The position numbers and the translations under genes are program-made. Of a DNA stretch of 6,349 nucleotides, positions 5,924 through 6,349 are shown piece by piece; within the stretch, counting starts at the first letter, position 1; every line of letters begins with the position of its first letter. Below the pieces are notes generated by a model, which saw nothing but the letters and a program-made list of their open reading frames with translations, did no database searches and was not told the origin of the DNA. Source of the DNA: an uncultured bacterium (lineage in GTDB: Bacteria; Actinomycetota; Actinomycetes; S36-B12); NCBI GenBank assembly GCA_903940375.1, contig CAJAKT010000004.1:1-6349 (forward strand). The letters are read 5' to 3'.

Positions 5924-6349
5924 CTAGGCGAGCGCGGCCAGTTCGAGCGGGTCGCGCAGGATCCGACGGGCGTGCACCAGGGCGATCGCAAGGTAGGCGA
6001 TGACGGCGAGTACGGCCCATGGAAGGGGGACGGCGAGGACGAGGACGGTCATCCCGACCGACCTGCTCAGGGTGCCGATCGCCGAGGCCACGGGTGCCGG
6101 CTGAGCGCGGAAGGAGTTGAAGTCCGTTGTCGCGGGCCGGCTTACCGATGGCACGAGACCGGCGGCAGCGGCCGCGATGGCGACCAGCACGAGTTGCGGA
6201 AGCAGGTCGACGGGGGGCGCTGCCCCGACAAGCGCGGCACTGAGGACGGCCACCATGGCGAGGAGGAAGGCCCAGATGGTCGTCGTGATGACGCGGGCGA
6301 ACAGGAGCTGCCAGCGAGAGGCCTTGCCCAGCAGCCACACGGCCGCCCC
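5924..6349 (-). CDS. Integral membrane protein, C-terminal fragment (possible ABC-2-type permease)
   Basis: 141 residues are visible. The frame stays open to the right edge (GAAVWLLGKASRWQLLFARV), so the N-terminus lies outside the window and the GTG at 6340 is unlikely to be the start. The fragment is strongly hydrophobic: membrane segments are apparent around residues 18-41, 46-65 and 96-125, the last possibly two short passes around LPLPW-like prolines. A polar stretch between them is rich in Ser, Arg, Thr and Asn (VSRPATTDFNSFRAQPAP). A charged WLLGKASRWQLLFAR segment before a membrane helix and the polar segment before the last helices resemble C-terminal halves of ABC-2-type exporter permeases, but this is pattern resemblance only. 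The C-terminus is ARRILRDPLELAALA and the stop is TAG. It is codirectional with GS2 across 84 bp; a functional link to amine catabolism is not shown. Confidence 0.7.
   Translation of the reverse strand, partial: GAAVWLLGKASRWQLLFARVITTTIWAFLLAMVAVLSAALVGAAPPVDLLPQLVLVAIAAAAAGLVPSVSRPATTDFNSFRAQPAPVASAIGTLSRSVGMTVLVLAVPLPWAVLAVIAYLAIALVHARRILRDPLELAALA

Overview
The window is GC-rich with a strong G/C preference at third codon positions. The proteins look actinobacterial: LacI-type regulator, glutamine-synthetase-like gamma-glutamyl ligases, ALDH and a PuuD-type hydrolase. I cannot narrow the lineage further. Coding density is very high, with no gene-free stretch over 90 bases and no rRNA, tRNA, CRISPR array, phage gene or insertion sequence that I can support. 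Six protein genes are visible; the first and last run off the window edges.

Layout, left to right: (1) the 3' part of a LacI-family regulator (+), cut in its N-terminal DNA-binding domain. (2) A divergent glutamine-synthetase-family protein, here called GS1 (-), whose stop codon overlaps the regulator's stop on a shared CTAG. (3) A 75-bp divergent intergenic region, then a PuuD-type class I glutamine-amidotransferase-like gamma-glutamyl hydrolase (+). (4) After 12 bp, and convergent with it, an NAD(P)-dependent aldehyde dehydrogenase (-). (5) Upstream of that on the same strand, an intact glutamine-synthetase-family ligase, GS2 (-), giving a GS2-ALDH operon. (6) After an 84-bp gap, the C-terminal part of an integral membrane protein (-), possibly an ABC-2-type permease.

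Genes 2 to 5 look like a gamma-glutamylated amine catabolic cluster of the Puu (putrescine utilisation) type. GS2 would join glutamate to an amine using ATP. An oxidase not present in the window would make the aldehyde, the ALDH would oxidise it to the acid, and the PuuD-like enzyme would release glutamate and the free amino acid, GABA if the amine is putrescine. The substrate is inferred; another mono- or polyamine is equally possible.

The most notable points are two. GS1 keeps the glutamine synthetase fold signatures but has lost two of three n1 metal ligands, a catalytic-region histidine and a roughly 15-residue loop, so it may be a pseudoenzyme or an altered ligase. The puuD-like gene has a Shine-Dalgarno sequence 18 nt from its ATG, with a perfect 13-bp palindrome in between; folding that palindrome would restore the 5-nt spacing seen at the other three complete gene starts.
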